Numbered from the stretch's first letter, positions 42,758-52,270 are shown. The stretch is 64,000 nucleotides of DNA from an uncultured Rivibacter sp. (GCA_946480925.1 CAMLLU010000023.1:1-64000); one strand, 5' to 3'. Notes: generated by a model from the letters alone, not told the origin. A program made the numbers and translations.

Positions 42758-43609
42758 ATGGCGATGGACATCGAATCGTTGCGCAGCTGGGTCGGCCGCG
42801 CCGAGACGTCGGAAGACGTCGTCACGCTCACGCCGCTGCGCGCCCTGAGCGCCACGCTCGACCGCGACGACCCCCCGCCCGTGGCGGGCGACCCCATTCC
42901 CCCGTGCTGGCACTGGCTCTACTTCCTGCCGGTGCACCGCCAGTCCGAGATCGGGCCGGACGGTCACGCCAGGCGCGGCGGCTTCCTGCCGCCGGTGCCG
43001 CTGCCGCGGCGCATGTGGGCCGGCAGCCGCCTGGAGTTCGTGGCGCCCGTGCGGGCCGGGCAGACGATTTCGCGCATCTCGCGCATCACCGACGTGCGCC
43101 TGAAGGAGGGGCGCACCGGGCCGCTGGTGTTCGTGAACGTGCGGCACGAGATCAGCGCCGAAGGGCGGCTGGCCATCACCGACGAGCACGACGTCGTCTA
43201 CCGCGAGCTGCCGCAGCCCGGCGAGCCGGCGCCTGCGGGTGTGTCCGCGCCGGGCGACGCGCAATGGACGCGCCGCATCGAACCCGACGACGTGCTGCTG
43301 TTCCGCTATTCGGCGCTCACCTTCAACGGCCACCGCATCCACTACGACCGCCGCTACGTCACCGAGGTCGAGGGCTACCCGGGGCTCATCGTGCACGGCC
43401 CGCTCATCGCCACGCTGCTGCTCGACCTGCTGCGCCGCGAACTCCCCGATGCGCGGGTGACGGGCTTCTCGTTCCGCGCGATGAAGCCGTTGTTCGACGT
43501 GGCTCCGTTCGAGGTGTGCGGCCGCCGCGAAGGCGAACACGCCGTGAAGCTGTGGGCCCGCACGCCCGAAGGCCACGTGGCCATGGAAGCCGGCGCGACG
43601 CTGGGTTGA
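42758..43609 (+). CDS. MaoC-family hydratase (mesaconyl/itaconyl-CoA hydratase-like)
   Basis: The 283-aa protein has a FAS1-like/MaoC double hot-dog layout: PPCWHWLYFLPVHRQSEIGP and VPLPRRMWAGSRLEFVAPVR in the first half, and FRYSALTFNGHRIHYDRRYV with PGLIVHGPLIATLLLDLL in the second, where the hydratase Asp/His pocket lies. It matches mesaconyl-C4-CoA/itaconyl-CoA hydratases, which make citramalyl-CoA. GGAGA precedes the ATG. First gene of a four-gene operon whose last gene is a citramalyl-CoA-lyase-like protein. Confidence 0.8.
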   Translation: MAMDIESLRSWVGRAETSEDVVTLTPLRALSATLDRDDPPPVAGDPIPPCWHWLYFLPVHRQSEIGPDGHARRGGFLPPVPLPRRMWAGSRLEFVAPVRAGQTISRISRITDVRLKEGRTGPLVFVNVRHEISAEGRLAITDEHDVVYRELPQPGEPAPAGVSAPGDAQWTRRIEPDDVLLFRYSALTFNGHRIHYDRRYVTEVEGYPGLIVHGPLIATLLLDLLRRELPDARVTGFSFRAMKPLFDVAPFEVCGRREGEHAVKLWARTPEGHVAMEAGATLG

Positions 43610-43628
43610 ACCGCACGAGGAGACGACC

Positions 43629-44789
43629 ATGCTGAACGAAGCCGACGAACACCAGGAGATCCGCGACGCCGTGCGGCACCTGTGCAGCCAGTTCCCGGAC
43701 GAATACTTCCGCGAGGTCGACGAGCAGCGCGCCTACCCCGAGAGGTTCGTCGATGCGCTCATGGAGGCCGGCTGGCTGGCCGCGATGATCCCCGAGGAAT
43801 ACGGCGGCACCGGCCTGGGCCTCACGGCGGCCACCGTGATCATGGAAGAGATCAACCGCTCGGGCGGCAACTCCGGCGCCGTGCACGGCCAGATGTACAA
43901 CATGGGCACGCTGCTGCGCAGCGGCAGCAAGGCCCAGAAAGAGAAGTACCTGCCGGGCATCGCCGCAGGCAGGCTGCGCATCCAGTCGATGGCGGTGACC
44001 GAGCCCACCACCGGCACCGACACCACGAAGATCAAGACCACCGCCGTCAGGAAGGGCGACCGCTACGTCGTCAACGGCCAGAAGGTGTGGATCTCGCGCG
44101 TGCAGCATTCCGACCTGATGATCCTGCTGGCGCGCACCACGCCGCTGGCCGAGGTGAAGAAGAAGTCCGAGGGCATGTCGATCTTCATCGTCGACCTGCG
44201 CCAGGCCATCGGCCACGGCCTCACGGTGCGGCCCATCAAGAACCTCGTGAACCACGAGACCAACGAGCTCTTCTTCGAGAACCTCGAGATCCCCGCGGAG
44301 AACCTGATCGGCGAGGAAGGCCAGGGCTTCAGGTACATCCTCGACGGGCTGAACGCCGAGCGCACGCTCATCGCGGCCGAATGCATCGGCGACGGCTACT
44401 GGTTCATCGAGCGCGCCACGAAGTACGCCAACGAGCGCATCGTGTTCGACCGGCCGATCGGCAAGAACCAGGGCGTGCAGTTCCCCATTGCCGATGCCTG
44501 CATCGAAGTGGAGGCGGCCAACCTCATGCGCTTCGAAGCCGCCCGTCGTTTCGACGCGAACCAGCCCTGCGGCGCGCAGGCCAACATGGCGAAGTACCTG
44601 GCCGCCAAGGCCTCGTGGGAGGCTGCCAACGTGTGCATGCAGACGCACGGCGGCTTCGGCTTCGCGAACGAATACGACATCGAGCGCAAGTTCCGCGAAA
44701 CGCGCCTGTACCAGGTGGCGCCCATCTCCACCAACCTCATCTACGCCTACGTGGCCGAGCACGTGCTCGGGCTGCCGCGCAGCTTCTGA
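43629..44789 (+). CDS. Acyl-CoA dehydrogenase
   Basis: The 386-aa protein has the standard fold: MIPEEYGGTGLGLTAATVIM, SMAVTEPTTGTDTTKIKTTA (flavin and substrate loop), GQKVWISRVQHSDLMILLAR and the C-terminal MQTHGGFGFANEYDIERKFR. In this cluster a plausible substrate is methylsuccinyl-CoA or a similar branched dicarboxylyl-CoA, but this is inference from neighbours. Confidence 0.88.
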   Translation: MLNEADEHQEIRDAVRHLCSQFPDEYFREVDEQRAYPERFVDALMEAGWLAAMIPEEYGGTGLGLTAATVIMEEINRSGGNSGAVHGQMYNMGTLLRSGSKAQKEKYLPGIAAGRLRIQSMAVTEPTTGTDTTKIKTTAVRKGDRYVVNGQKVWISRVQHSDLMILLARTTPLAEVKKKSEGMSIFIVDLRQAIGHGLTVRPIKNLVNHETNELFFENLEIPAENLIGEEGQGFRYILDGLNAERTLIAAECIGDGYWFIERATKYANERIVFDRPIGKNQGVQFPIADACIEVEAANLMRFEAARRFDANQPCGAQANMAKYLAAKASWEAANVCMQTHGGFGFANEYDIERKFRETRLYQVAPISTNLIYAYVAEHVLGLPRSF

Positions 44790-44803
44790 ACGAGGAGACC
44801 TCC

Positions 44804-45985
44804 ATGGTGCGCCCGCTCGACGGCATCACCGTCGTCACGCTCGAACACGCCATCGCCGCGCCGTTCTGCACGCGGCAGCTCGCCGACCTGGGCGCGCGCG
44901 TCATCAAGATCGAGCGGCCCGGCAGCGGCGACTTCGCGCGCGCCTACGACGAGCGCGTGCGCGGCCTCGCTTCGCATTTCGTGTGGACCAACCGCTCGAA
45001 GGAAAGCCTCACGCTCGACGTGAAGCACCCCCAGGCGCAGCAGGTGCTGGCCCGGCTGCTGGAAGGCGCCGACGTGCTGGTGCAGAACCTCGCGCCCGGT
45101 GCCGCGGCGCGGCTGGGCCTGTCGTTCGAGGCCTTGCATGAGAAGCACCCGCGCCTGGTCGTCTGCGACATCTCGGGCTACGGCAGCGACGGCCCCTACC
45201 GCGACAAGAAGGCCTACGACCTCCTGATCCAGAGCGAGTCGGGCTTCCTGTCCGTGACCGGCACGCCGGAAGACCCGGTGAAGGCGGGCTGCTCCATCGC
45301 CGACATCGCCGCCGGCATGTACGCCTACACGAACATCCTGGCGGCCCTGCTGCAGCGGGGCAAGACGGGCAGGGGCAGCCGCATCGACGTCTCCATGCTC
45401 GAGAGCATGGCCGAGTGGATGAGCTATCCGCTGTACTACGCCTTCGACGGGGCCGAGCCGCCGCCGCGCGCGGGTGCGGCGCACGCGACGATCTACCCCT
45501 ACGGGCCTTTCCCGGCCGGCGACGGGCGCACCGTGATGCTGGGCCTGCAGAACGAGCGTGAATGGGGCGTGTTCTGCAACCAGGTGCTGCGCCAGCCGCA
45601 GCTCGCCAGCGACGAGCGCTTCGCATCGAACTCGAAGCGCACGGCCAGCCGCGAAGCGCTGCGCACGATCATCGTCGAAGCGTTCGCGTCGCTCACGGCC
45701 GACGAGGTGATGCAGCGGCTGGACGAGGCTCAAATCGCCAACGCGCGCGTGAACGACATGCACGACGTGTGGAAGCACCCGCAGCTCGAAGCGCGCGCAC
45801 GCTGGGCCGAAGTGCCCACGCCGAGCGGCCCCATACCGGCGCTGCTGCCACCGGGCCGGACCGACGCCTATGCACCGCGCATGGATGCCGTGCCGGCCCT
45901 GGGCCAGCACACCGAGGCCATCCTGCGTGAGCTGGGCTGGCCTGCCGAGGCCATCGGCGCGATGCGCAGCGACGGCGCCATCTGA
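44804..45985 (+). CDS. CaiB/BaiF (family III) CoA-transferase
   Basis: The 393-aa protein has typical family III motifs: IAAPFCTRQLADLGARVIKI (start), RSKESLTLDVKHP, ISGYGSDGPYRDKKAYDLLI with the catalytic Asp, and GMYAYTNILAALLQRGKTGR. It would activate a dicarboxylic acid such as itaconate or mesaconate with CoA from succinyl-CoA. Its stop overlaps the next start (TGATG). Substrate is inferred from context. Confidence 0.88.
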   Translation: MVRPLDGITVVTLEHAIAAPFCTRQLADLGARVIKIERPGSGDFARAYDERVRGLASHFVWTNRSKESLTLDVKHPQAQQVLARLLEGADVLVQNLAPGAAARLGLSFEALHEKHPRLVVCDISGYGSDGPYRDKKAYDLLIQSESGFLSVTGTPEDPVKAGCSIADIAAGMYAYTNILAALLQRGKTGRGSRIDVSMLESMAEWMSYPLYYAFDGAEPPPRAGAAHATIYPYGPFPAGDGRTVMLGLQNEREWGVFCNQVLRQPQLASDERFASNSKRTASREALRTIIVEAFASLTADEVMQRLDEAQIANARVNDMHDVWKHPQLEARARWAEVPTPSGPIPALLPPGRTDAYAPRMDAVPALGQHTEAILRELGWPAEAIGAMRSDGAI

Positions 45986-46860
45986 TGACCGCCATGGCCG
46001 GCAACCAAGCTCCCGCTGGCGCTGCGCTCGCGCAGGCGCGCAGCTTCCTGTTCGTGCCCGGCAACCGCCCCGGACGTTTTGCGAAGGCCGTGGCCAGCGG
46101 TGCCGACGCCGTGGTCATCGACTTCGAAGACAGCGTGTCGGCGGACGAGAAGGCCCCCGCGCGGCAGGCTGTGTTGGGCGCCTGGGCGGGCCTGCAAGCG
46201 GCCGGTGTGCCGCTGGTGGTGCGCATCAACGCGCCCGAGACGGAGGCGGGTCGTGCGGACCTGGACATGCTGGCCCATTTGCCGGTGCGGCCCGCCGGCG
46301 TGATGGTGCCCAAGGTCGGTGGCACAGGCGTGCTCGCCACCGTCGCATCGGCATTGCCCGGCATCGCGCTGCTGCCGCTCATCGAAAGCGCCGAGGGCTA
46401 TGCAGCGCTCGACGCCATTGCCCGTGCACCTTCGGTGCTGCGGCTCGCCGTGGGGCACATCGACTTCATGGCCGACACCGGCCTGCAGTGTTCCGACGAC
46501 GAGCATGAACTCGCGCCGCTGCGCTTCGAGGTGGCGATGCGCACGCGACTGCACCGGCTCGCACCGGCCGTCGACGGCGTGACGGTGGCGATCGACGACG
46601 AAGCCGGGCTGCGCGCCGACACGCAGCGTGCATTGCGCTTCGGCTTCGGCGCCAAGCTGTGCATCCACCCGCGCCAGGTGGCGGTCGTGCATGCGGCGCT
46701 GGTCCCCAGCGACGAAGAGCTGCAGTGGGCACGCCGCGTGATCGCGGCCGACGCGGCCTCGGGCGGTGCCGCGGTGCAGCTCGATGGCCGCATGGTCGAC
46801 GTGCCGGTGGTGCTGCAGGCGCGCTGCACCATCGCTCGCGCAAATGGCCGCCTCGCGTAA
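45985..46860 (+). CDS. HpcH/HpaI-family lyase (citramalyl-CoA lyase-like)
   Basis: The 291-aa protein resembles CitE/RipC: RSFLFVPGNRPGRFAKAVAS, AVVIDFEDSVSADEKAPAR, PLIESAEGYAALDAIARAP and KLCIHPRQVAVVHAAL, including the metal-binding Glu and Asp. It would split citramalyl-CoA into acetyl-CoA and pyruvate. With the hydratase and CoA-transferase it forms a route for itaconate, mesaconate or methylsuccinate. It is the last gene of the operon. Confidence 0.85.
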   Translation: MTAMAGNQAPAGAALAQARSFLFVPGNRPGRFAKAVASGADAVVIDFEDSVSADEKAPARQAVLGAWAGLQAAGVPLVVRINAPETEAGRADLDMLAHLPVRPAGVMVPKVGGTGVLATVASALPGIALLPLIESAEGYAALDAIARAPSVLRLAVGHIDFMADTGLQCSDDEHELAPLRFEVAMRTRLHRLAPAVDGVTVAIDDEAGLRADTQRALRFGFGAKLCIHPRQVAVVHAALVPSDEELQWARRVIAADAASGGAAVQLDGRMVDVPVVLQARCTIARANGRLA

Positions 46861-47047
46861 GCGGGCCGTCTCACGTCTCACGTAAACGAAACCCTCTCAC
46901 GTAACAGGCCGTTGAAGGCCCGGACGCGCCGGCCGCAGTGGGTCTGGAATTCGCCAAGCAACGGTCACACTCCGGTCATGACAGCCGATGGGGGGTCGGG
47001 CATCCTGCATCTGCACGCGACGTATTGATCCCTGTCGCCTGCTGCAC

Positions 47048-47143
47048 CCCGGGCTCGCACCGCAATTTGCGGCTGTTCTCCTCCCTCCCATCGGAGCCCG
47101 GGATTTCACCCCCCGGAGCCATGCTCCGGGGGTTTTCTTTTTC
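47048..47143 (+). ncRNA. Candidate structured RNA with intrinsic terminator
   Basis: CCCGGGCTC (47048-47056) pairs with GAGCCCGGG (47094-47102), and inside it CCGC-AATTT-GCGG (47060-47072) forms a second hairpin. The terminator described below follows at once. This lies in the 290-bp gap between the lyase and a convergent LysR gene. It could be a small RNA or the 3' end of the operon messenger; no known RNA family is recognised. Confidence 0.4.
47110..47143 (+). terminator. Strong intrinsic terminator
   Basis: CCCCCGGAGC (47110-47119) and GCTCCGGGGG (47123-47132) form a perfect 10-bp stem with loop CAT, followed by TTTTCTTTTTC. The T-run exists only on the plus strand, so it terminates transcription coming from the lyase operon or from a small RNA. 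Confidence 0.85.
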
Positions 47144-47150
47144 TTGCCTG

Positions 47151-48026
47151 CTACCGCCGCCGGCGCACGGTGCGCGCGGCCATCTCCACGAAGGCCAGTG
47201 CCGCGGGCGAAAGCCGCTTCATGTTGCGCACCGCCAGCCCGGTGATGCGCCGCTGCTGCGGCGAAAGGCTGCGGTAGACGACACCGGGCGCCTCGTCCGG
47301 CAGCGCGAGCCGCGCCGCGATGGCCAGCGCATGGCCTTGTGCCACGAAGCCGAGCACGGAGCTCAGTTGCTCGAAGCGGTACAGCACCTTTGGCTGGGCG
47401 CCCGTCTCGGCGAGGATGCGATCGACCGCCGGGCCGCTGCCGGCCCCGGTGCGGATGAAGGGCTCGGCCTCCAGGTCCCGCGGGTGGACGAAGCGTTTTT
47501 GCGCCAGGCGATGCCCGGCCGGAACGAGCGCCACGAATTCGTCCTCGGCCAGTCGTACGGTCTCGAAGCGGTCGTCGGGCAGGGTGACGAAGCCGATCTC
47601 CGCGCGCTGCTCCAGCAGCCAGCGGATCACGGTCTCGTCGTCCTGCTCCTCCACCTGCACCTCCACCTCAGGCTGCAGGCGGTGGTATTCGGTCAACAAG
47701 GCCGGCAGCAGGCGCAGCGAAGAGGTGGAGCCGAACGAGGCGATGCGCAAGGTGCCGCGCGCGACGCCGCGCACCGTGGCGGCTTCCTGAACCAGGGCTT
47801 CGCGCTGCTGAAGGATGTCGTGGGCCCGCACGAGCAGGCGGCTGCCCGCATCGGTGAGCGTGGACTGCACGCCTTCGCGGCGAACCAGCACCACGTCGAG
47901 TTCGGACTCCAGCGCATGAACGGCGTGGCTCACCGCGCTCTGCGTGATGCCCAGCAGCGCCGCTGCGCGCGAAAAGCTGCCGGCCCGCGCCACCGCGGCA
48001 AACACTTCCAGTTGCGTGAAGGTCAT
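47151..48026 (-). CDS. LysR-family regulator
   Basis: The 291-aa protein starts MTFTQLEVFAAVARAGSFSR with helix-turn-helix GITQSAVSHAVHALESELDV. The effector domain has GTLRIASFGSTSSLRLLPAL. It is divergent from the EamA transporter gene at 48101, with about 75 bp between, a common regulator-exporter pairing. Confidence 0.9.
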   Translation of the reverse strand: MTFTQLEVFAAVARAGSFSRAAALLGITQSAVSHAVHALESELDVVLVRREGVQSTLTDAGSRLLVRAHDILQQREALVQEAATVRGVARGTLRIASFGSTSSLRLLPALLTEYHRLQPEVEVQVEEQDDETVIRWLLEQRAEIGFVTLPDDRFETVRLAEDEFVALVPAGHRLAQKRFVHPRDLEAEPFIRTGAGSGPAVDRILAETGAQPKVLYRFEQLSSVLGFVAQGHALAIAARLALPDEAPGVVYRSLSPQQRRITGLAVRNMKRLSPAALAFVEMAARTVRRRR

Positions 48027-48100
48027 GGTGAGCTGGTGTGAATGGCTATGAGCGTTTGCTCATTTGCCGATGAAAAACCATAAGCAGATAGTAGCGGGCC

Positions 48101-49057
48101 ATGAAAGCACTGGACACCTCCTGCACCGCCGCCGCTGCCGCGCACACGGCAGTACGGCCACGACCCTGGGCCGTTCATCTCAAGCTCGTCGGCATGGCCG
48201 CGCTGTGGGGTGCATCCTGGCCGTGCGGGCGGGTGCTGGCGCAGGCGCTTCCACCGCTGTCGGCGGCGAGCTGGCGTTTTCTCATCGCCACGCTGCTCCT
48301 GCTGACGTGGCTGCACAGCAGGGGTGGAATGGGGCGCCTGCGGGCGTTGTCGCCGCGGCAGTGGGCGGGGCTGGTGGCCGCGGGTGCGCTGGGCGTGTAT
48401 GGCTATGCGGTCTTCTTCATGCTGGGGCTCGCGCACGTGCCGGCCGGCCGCGCGGCGTTGATCGTGACGACCAACCCGGTGCTCACAACGCTCATCGCCG
48501 CGTGGCTCTTCGGCGAGCGGCTGAACTGGAGGATCGGCCTGGGCATCGCGCTGGCCACCGCGGGCGCGGTGACGGTCATGTCACGTGGTGCGCCGTGGGC
48601 GGTGCTGTCCGGCAGCGTGGGCATGGGCGAATTGCTGCTGCTCGGCTGCGTGGCCACGTGGGTGGGCTACACGCTCATCGCGCGCAGGCTGCTGGCTGGC
48701 CTCGATGCGTTGACGACCACCACCGCCACGGCCGGTGTGGGCACGGTGATGCTGCTGGCCTCGGCGTTGCTGTTCGAAGGGCCTGGCGCGCTGGCCAGCC
48801 CGTTGACGGCCGGCGTCTCGGTGTGGGTGGCGCTGGGTTTCCTGGCGGCGGGCGCCACGGTGGTCGCCTATGCGTGGTACTTCGAGGGTGTGGCCGCACT
48901 GGGTGCCGGGGCGGCCGCGGGCTACATCAGCCTCGTGCCGGTGTTCGGCGTGCTGCTCGCAACTCTGTGGCTGGGCGAGGTGCTCGACGCCTCCATCGCC
49001 GTGGGCGGTGTGCTCGCGGTGGGCGGCCTCGTGGTCATGAACACCGCGCGCCGCTGA
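48101..49057 (+). CDS. EamA/DMT-family transporter
   Basis: The 318-aa protein has about ten membrane segments in two EamA repeats: GMAALWGASWPCGRVLAQAL in the first and GFLAAGATVVAYAWYFEGVA in the second, with LIVTTNPVLTTLIAAWLFGE between. Such proteins export small metabolites or amino acids. It is divergent from a LysR gene, likely its regulator. It converges on the next LysR gene (49070), 12 bp away. Confidence 0.88.
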   Translation: MKALDTSCTAAAAAHTAVRPRPWAVHLKLVGMAALWGASWPCGRVLAQALPPLSAASWRFLIATLLLLTWLHSRGGMGRLRALSPRQWAGLVAAGALGVYGYAVFFMLGLAHVPAGRAALIVTTNPVLTTLIAAWLFGERLNWRIGLGIALATAGAVTVMSRGAPWAVLSGSVGMGELLLLGCVATWVGYTLIARRLLAGLDALTTTTATAGVGTVMLLASALLFEGPGALASPLTAGVSVWVALGFLAAGATVVAYAWYFEGVAALGAGAAAGYISLVPVFGVLLATLWLGEVLDASIAVGGVLAVGGLVVMNTARR

Positions 49058-49069
49058 GCGGCCTTCGCG

Positions 49070-49987
49070 TCAATGGCCGGCGGCCAGCTGCTGCAGATGG
49101 CCGAGCAGCAGGCCGGCTGCCTGCGTGAGGTCTTGTCGGGGCCTCGAAGCCAGCAACAGGCGCCGGTTGGCCCATGGGTCCGTCAGCCGCACGGCCTTGA
49201 GGCGCAGGTCGGCCATCTGCGCGCGGCATGCGGCCAGCGGCACGATGCCGATGCCAAGGTCGGAGGCGATCATGTGGCACATCGCGTCGAAGCTGCGCAC
49301 CTGCATGCGCAGGCGCATCGTCGCGCCGGCTTGCTCGGCGGCACGCGAGGTGAGCTCGAGCAGCGAGCTGCCGCGGTTGAGCCCCACGAAGTCATAGGCG
49401 AGGCAGTCTTCGAACGCCACGCGGCGTGATCGTGCGAGCGCGTGGCTCCTTGCGCACAGCACCACGAGCTCGTCGCGCTGGAAGGGCGTGGCCACCAGCC
49501 CGTCGGTCGGCGTGTTCTCGGCGAACACGCCCACGTCGGCCAGCCCTTCGAGCAGCGCCCGCACGATGTCGCCGCTCAGCTGCTCTTCCACTTCGACGCG
49601 GATGTCCGGGTTCGCATCCAGAAAGCTGGCCAGCGCCGACGGCAGGAACTCGATGAGCGCCGACATGTTGGCCCACAGCCGCACGTGCCCGCGGATGCCG
49701 CGCGAATAGTCCTGCAGCTCGCTGCTGAAGCGCTCGAAGCCGTGGAAGAGGCGCATGGCGTGCTGCAGCGCCACGTGCCCGGCCGCGGTGAGCGTCACCC
49801 CCTGTGCCGAGCGTTCGAGCAGCTGTGTGCCGGAGGCGGCCTCCAGGTCGGCCAGCCGACGGCTCGCCGCCGAAAGCGCCAGATGGCAGGCCTGCGCACC
49901 CTTGGTGATGCTGCCGGAGCGGGCCACCGCACAGAACAGGCGCAGCGTGACGAAGTCCACCCGCGCGGGGTTGATGAGCTGGTCCAT
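49070..49987 (-). CDS. LysR-family regulator of the second CoA cluster
   Basis: The 305-aa protein starts MDQLINPARVDFVTLRLFCA, with helix-turn-helix HLALSAASRRLADLEAASGT. The effector domain contains HVRLWANMSALIEFLPSALA. It is divergent from the CoA-transferase gene at 50100 with 112 bp between, so it is the likely regulator of the 50.1-54.6 kb operon. Confidence 0.9.
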   Translation of the reverse strand: MDQLINPARVDFVTLRLFCAVARSGSITKGAQACHLALSAASRRLADLEAASGTQLLERSAQGVTLTAAGHVALQHAMRLFHGFERFSSELQDYSRGIRGHVRLWANMSALIEFLPSALASFLDANPDIRVEVEEQLSGDIVRALLEGLADVGVFAENTPTDGLVATPFQRDELVVLCARSHALARSRRVAFEDCLAYDFVGLNRGSSLLELTSRAAEQAGATMRLRMQVRSFDAMCHMIASDLGIGIVPLAACRAQMADLRLKAVRLTDPWANRRLLLASRPRQDLTQAAGLLLGHLQQLAAGH

Positions 49988-50099
49988 GCGGGCATCTTAG
50001 GCCTTCGCAATTTGCGAAGGGGCCTGTGCGACGCGGCAATTCCTGCTGCGAAGACTGCGCCCCTAGAGTGGCTGCAGACGGACGGACACACGAAAACCC

Positions 50100-51266
50100 A
50101 TGCAAGCGTTGAAAGGCCTCAAGGTGCTCGAACTCGGCCAGCTGATCGCCGGCCCCTTTGCCGGCAAGACGCTGGCGGAGTTCGGGGCGGACGTGATCAA
50201 GATCGAGCCGCCGGGTGCCGGAGACCCGCTGCGCAAGTGGCGGCTGCTGCGCGACGACGGCACCTCGGCCTGGTGGGAGGTGCAGTCGCGCAACAAGCGC
50301 TCGGTGGCGCTGGACCTGCGCAGCGCCGAGGGCCAGCAGGCGCTGCGCGAGCTGGCATGCGAGGCCGACGTGCTGATCGAGAACTTCAAGCCCGGCACGC
50401 TCGAAGGCTGGGGCCTGGGCTGGGAGGCGCTGCATGCGCTGAATCCGCGCCTCGTCATGCTGCGGATCTCGGGCTACGGGCAGACCGGACCCTACCGCCA
50501 CAAGCCCGGCTTCGGCGTGCTGGGCGAAGCGATGGGCGGGCTGCGACACCTCACCGGCGAGCCGGGCCGCGTGCCGGTGCGCGTGGGGGTGTCCATCGGC
50601 GACACGCTCTGCGCATTGCACGGCGTGATCGGCGTACTGACGGCGCTCTACCACCGCGATGCGCAAGGCGGCGTGGGGCAGATGATCGACGTCGCGTTGT
50701 ACGAGAGCGTGTTCAACGTGATGGAAAGCCTGGTGCCTGAATACGACGCCTTCGGCGTGGTGCGCGAACGCTCAGGCAGTGCGTTGCCGGGCATCGCACC
50801 CACCAACGCCTACCGCTGTGTCGACGGCAAGTACGCGCTCATCGCGGGCAATGGCGACAGCATCTTCAAGCGGCTCATGGCCGCCATCGGCCGGCCCGAC
50901 CTCGAGAACGACCCCGCCCTCGCGCAGAACGACGGGCGTGTGGCGCGGGTGGCCGAGATCGACGCGGCCATCGAAGCGTGGACGCAACAGCGCCCGCTCG
51001 ACGAGGTGCTGCAGGTGCTGGAGCAGGCACAGGTGCCCGCCGGTCGCATCTACTCGGTGGAAGACATCGTGCACGACCCGCAATACCTGGCGCGCGAAAT
51101 GCTCGTGGAGCAGCGCTTGGCCGACGGCTCCACGCTGAAGGTGCCCGGCGTGGTGCCCAAGCTGAGTGCCACGCCCGGGCGCATTGCCTACCCGGCGCCC
51201 CGGCTGGGCGAACACACGCAGGAAGTGCTTGCGGCCCCCGGCTGGCCGCAGCGCAAGGAGCACTGA
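50100..51266 (+). CDS. CaiB/BaiF (family III) CoA-transferase
   Basis: The 388-aa protein has LKVLELGQLIAGPFAGKTLA, FGADVIKIEPPGAGDPLRKW, RNKRSVALDLRSAEGQ and ISGYGQTGPYRHKPGFGVLG with the catalytic Asp replaced or shifted in this subgroup: RHKPGF stands where many have D. The glycine-rich end and two-domain ring fold are conserved. It activates an acid with CoA; the lyase that follows suggests a 3-hydroxy-3-methylglutaryl- or citramalyl-type product. Confidence 0.87.
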   Translation: MQALKGLKVLELGQLIAGPFAGKTLAEFGADVIKIEPPGAGDPLRKWRLLRDDGTSAWWEVQSRNKRSVALDLRSAEGQQALRELACEADVLIENFKPGTLEGWGLGWEALHALNPRLVMLRISGYGQTGPYRHKPGFGVLGEAMGGLRHLTGEPGRVPVRVGVSIGDTLCALHGVIGVLTALYHRDAQGGVGQMIDVALYESVFNVMESLVPEYDAFGVVRERSGSALPGIAPTNAYRCVDGKYALIAGNGDSIFKRLMAAIGRPDLENDPALAQNDGRVARVAEIDAAIEAWTQQRPLDEVLQVLEQAQVPAGRIYSVEDIVHDPQYLAREMLVEQRLADGSTLKVPGVVPKLSATPGRIAYPAPRLGEHTQEVLAAPGWPQRKEH

Positions 51267-51267
51267 C

Positions 51268-52260
51268 ATGCAGGCAGGCCACGGCACCCGGCTCGCGATC
51301 AACGAGGTCGCGACGCGCGACGGCTTCCAGATGGAATGCCGCTTCATCGACACCGACGACAAGGTGGCGCTCGTCAACGCGCTCAGCCGGCTGGGCTACG
51401 CCAAGATCGAGGTGACCTCGTTCACGTCGGCACAGGCCATTGCGGCACTGCGCGATGCCGAGGCGGTGATGCAGCGCATCGAGCGCGTGCCGCACGTCGT
51501 CTACACCGCGCTGGTGCCCAACGTGCGTGGCGGCGAGCGGGCGCTCGAATGTGGCATCGACGAGTTCAACCTCGTCATGTCGGCCAGCGAGACGCACAAC
51601 CTCGCCAACCTGCGCATGACGCGCGAACAGTCGCTGCGCCAGCTGCGCGAGGTGATCGCGCAGGCGGCTGCGGCCGGGGTGCCTTCGAACGTGTCGCTGT
51701 CGTGCGTGTTCGGCTGCCCGATGGAAGGTGAGGTGCCGCTGGAGGGCGTGCTGGGCTGGATCGACCGATTCGCCGAAGCCGGCGCGCGCGGCGTGACGCT
51801 GTGCGACACCACCGGCATGGCCTTTCCCACGCAGGTGCAGGAGGTGTGCGAAGCGTTGGTGCGGCGCTACCCGGCGCTCGACTTCACTGCGCATTTCCAC
51901 GACACACGCGCCATGGGCCTGGTCAACACCGTGGCGGCGGTGGAGGCGGGCATCCGCCAGTTCGACATGTCGCTGGGCGGCATCGGCGGTTGCCCTTATG
52001 CGCCTGGGGCTTCCGGCAACGTGGCCACCGAAGACGTGGTGCACATGCTGGAGTGCATGGGCTACCGCACCGGCATGGACCTCGACGGGCTGATCGACGC
52101 CGCGGGCCGCCTGGAGCGGCTGGTGGGCCACGAACTGCCGGCGCAGGTGTCACGCGCCGGCCACCGGCTCAAGCGGCATGCGCCGCCGCCGGAGTTCGAG
52201 GCCGTTCGCGAACGCGCACTGGCCCGCGAGGCCGCTGCGGCTACGGCACCTCAACGTTGA
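51268..52260 (+). CDS. Hydroxymethylglutaryl-CoA lyase-like protein
   Basis: The 330-aa TIM-barrel protein has NEVATRDGFQMECRFIDTDD, EVTSFTSAQAI, EFNLVMSASETHNLANLRM, VFGCPMEGEVP, LCDTTGMAFP, HFHDTRAMGLVNTVAAVEAG and the active-site loop GGIGGCPYAPGASGNVATED. The Cys in GGCP and metal ligands Asp and His are those of HMG-CoA lyase. It would cut HMG-CoA or a close analogue to acetyl-CoA and an acid. It lies 1 bp after the CoA-transferase. Confidence 0.9.
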   Translation: MQAGHGTRLAINEVATRDGFQMECRFIDTDDKVALVNALSRLGYAKIEVTSFTSAQAIAALRDAEAVMQRIERVPHVVYTALVPNVRGGERALECGIDEFNLVMSASETHNLANLRMTREQSLRQLREVIAQAAAAGVPSNVSLSCVFGCPMEGEVPLEGVLGWIDRFAEAGARGVTLCDTTGMAFPTQVQEVCEALVRRYPALDFTAHFHDTRAMGLVNTVAAVEAGIRQFDMSLGGIGGCPYAPGASGNVATEDVVHMLECMGYRTGMDLDGLIDAAGRLERLVGHELPAQVSRAGHRLKRHAPPPEFEAVRERALAREAAAATAPQR

Positions 52261-52270
52261 AAGGCGCACC

